DNA of 8,296 nucleotides from SAR324 cluster bacterium (GTDB lineage: Bacteria; SAR324; XYD2-FULL-50-16). The notes below the pieces were generated by a model. That model ran no database searches. It was not told the DNA's origin and saw only the letters and a list, made by a program, of their open reading frames with translations. The translations under genes and the position numbers were made by a program. Below are positions 7,377-8,296 of this stretch, piece by piece; positions within the stretch are counted from its first letter, which is position 1; each line of letters starts with the position of its first letter. The stretch lies in assembly GCA_002401295.1 (NCBI GenBank), contig NVSR01000009.1, forward strand, positions 33,062 to 41,357. Direction: 5' to 3'.

Positions 7377-7436
7377 GGAAAAATTTGGATCAGTTCACTC
7401 TTGAGTAATTTCGGAAACCCCTAGGCCTGTGGATTG

Positions 7437-7799
7437 CTACTCTGGCTCCGGCACCGGATCTGGGTAGATTTTGACTTCAATGATTTGCTTTGCCTGGGGA
7501 AAGTCCATTCCCAATTGTTGCTTGGCAAAGTTTTCTACCCTGTCCAACTGGCTCAGGTAACGTTCTTCCAACTGCAGGGGCAGAAGAGAGGACAGAATTG
7601 CTCTTTTTTCCAAGCTTAGCTTTCGTACTCGCCGTTCTGTCTGAATATAATCGATTCGTTGGCTCACGAAAAACATGGCAACAATCAATAAAATCAATCC
7701 AGATAAGAATAATTTGAGGGTGATTTTCCACTCACTTTCCGGTAATTCACGAACCAGCCTACTGCTGGAGCTTTTGCCAAGCTTTGGGTAGTCCTTCAT
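7437..7799 (-). CDS. ftsL: Cell-division protein FtsL
   Basis: This 120-residue bitopic membrane protein belongs to the FtsQLB divisome subcomplex that regulates septal wall synthesis by FtsWI. Residues 1-27 are cytoplasmic and basic, about 28-46 form a single transmembrane helix (LKLFLSGLILLIVAMFFV), and 47-85 are a heptad-like coiled coil (RRVRKLSLEKRAIL and following). A typical FtsL end comes next: RVENFAKQQLGMDFPQAKQI, then IEV. The sequence itself is weakly conserved in this family, so the call rests on this architecture and on the position between rsmH and ftsI. The ATG at 7799 overlaps the rsmH stop codon in an ATGA (7796-7799), which suggests translational coupling. No independent Shine-Dalgarno sequence is obvious. 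The acidic, proline-rich tail (YPDPVPEPE) is unremarkable. Confidence 0.9.
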   Translation of the reverse strand: MKDYPKLGKSSSSRLVRELPESEWKITLKLFLSGLILLIVAMFFVSQRIDYIQTERRVRKLSLEKRAILSSLLPLQLEERYLSQLDRVENFAKQQLGMDFPQAKQIIEVKIYPDPVPEPE

Positions 7800-8296
7800 A
7801 TTTTTTCAATCACTCGCAATTTAGCGCTGCGAGAGCGGGGATTCCGCTCAATTTCCTCGGGTGTGGCTTTGATTATTTTACTATGCAGCAGTTTTACCTT
7901 GGGTTTCAAACCACAGATACAGTGAGGAATATTCTTGGAACATTCACAGGGGTCCGCCCACTTTTTGAACTGTTTCTTCACTGGCCGATCTTCCAGTGAA
8001 TGGAATGAAATAATGGCAAGCCTACCGCCAAAATTCAAGAGCTCAATCGCGTTTTCGAGCAATTGATCCAGCTCCTCCAATTCATGGTTCACTGCAATAC
8101 GCAGGGCCTGAAAAGTTTTGGTGGCGGGGTGCAAACGACCAAACTGAAATTTCTTAGGAATCGCAGCTCGAATGCAGTCTGCCAATTGCCAGGTTGTTTC
8201 GATGGGTTTCTCTTGTCTTTGCTTGACGATCTGTCGAGCGATCCTCTTCGCAAAGGTCTCTTCACCGTACACCCTGATAATGCGGGTCAATTCCCA
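7796..8296 (-). CDS. rsmH: 16S rRNA (cytosine(1402)-N4)-methyltransferase RsmH, C-terminal part
   Basis: The last 166 codons are present; the gene enters from the right edge with no start codon in view. RsmH (MraW) uses SAM to methylate N4 of C1402 in the 16S rRNA P-site. Visible signatures are WELTRIIRVYGEETFAKRIA, LHPATKTFQALRIAVNHELE, GGRLAIISFHSLEDRPVKK and the closing NPRSRSAKLRVIEK, all highly characteristic. The N-terminal SAM-binding GxGxGG-type region lies outside the window. Between the SLEDR motif and the end is a cysteine-bearing stretch (CECSKNIPHCICG), common in RsmH and possibly metal-binding. The reading frame is open right to the edge, so the apparent TTG near 8290 is an internal leucine codon, not the start. 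The stop overlaps the ftsL start by four bases. Position at the head of a dcw cluster is standard. Confidence 0.97.
   Translation of the reverse strand, partial: WELTRIIRVYGEETFAKRIARQIVKQRQEKPIETTWQLADCIRAAIPKKFQFGRLHPATKTFQALRIAVNHELEELDQLLENAIELLNFGGRLAIISFHSLEDRPVKKQFKKWADPCECSKNIPHCICGLKPKVKLLHSKIIKATPEEIERNPRSRSAKLRVIEKI

Noticed and set aside
7477..7731. 84-codon minus-strand frame inside ftsL
   Set aside because: It is in a different frame fully within ftsL, shows no domain features, and ftsL is well supported by architecture and context.
8288..8290. TTG near the right edge as the rsmH start
   Set aside because: The frame is open to the window edge, and the residues before it (WE) continue the conserved RsmH block, so the gene starts outside the window.

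Overview
The window is a gene-dense bacterial chromosome segment of moderate GC (roughly mid-40s percent by eye). All eight supported genes lie on the minus strand, so transcription runs from high to low coordinates. The cell-division genes look Gram-negative and are most like those of deltaproteobacterial-type lineages (SAR324, Bdellovibrionota and Desulfobacterota-like groups are candidates). The evidence is an FtsI with a C-terminal PASTA-like module, an RsmH with a cysteine-containing insert, and Sec-type export signals. This placement is a low-confidence inference. TTG appears to be a start codon in at least two genes.

Layout in transcription order. At the right edge is the 3' part of rsmH (16S rRNA m4C1402 methyltransferase). 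It overlaps ftsL by an ATGA start-stop, and ftsL is followed 70 bases later by ftsI, the division-specific peptidoglycan transpeptidase. This is the head of a dcw (division and cell wall) cluster. Where most dcw clusters continue with murE/murF, this one breaks off. The next genes are a membrane protein combining an RDD domain with a Coa1-like C-terminal domain, an M18-family zinc aminopeptidase with all expected metal ligands, and a protein I read as a degenerate, truncated member of the DUF815/COG2607 AAA+ ATPase family. After these come a secreted CAP/SCP-domain protein with a long C-terminal region containing an internal duplication, and, running off the left edge, the N-terminus of a B12-binding radical SAM protein.

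Gaps between genes are short (about 24 to 80 bases), so much of the set may be co-transcribed. No intercistronic region contains a convincing intrinsic terminator. The only strong structural element between genes is a 9-bp perfect inverted repeat just after the aminopeptidase stop codon. It lacks a U-tract and sits immediately upstream of the start region of the DUF815-like gene. No stretch longer than 300 bases lacks a gene. I see no tRNA, rRNA, CRISPR array, insertion sequence or phage gene.

The most interesting item is the DUF815-like protein (1801-3033). It keeps the family's flanking sequence landmarks while the Walker A, Walker B, sensor and Arg-finger-like positions are all altered, and it stops where the C-terminal lid should begin. 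Secondary items are the RDD-Coa1 fusion, the duplicated C-terminal module of the CAP protein, and the breakpoint in the dcw cluster.
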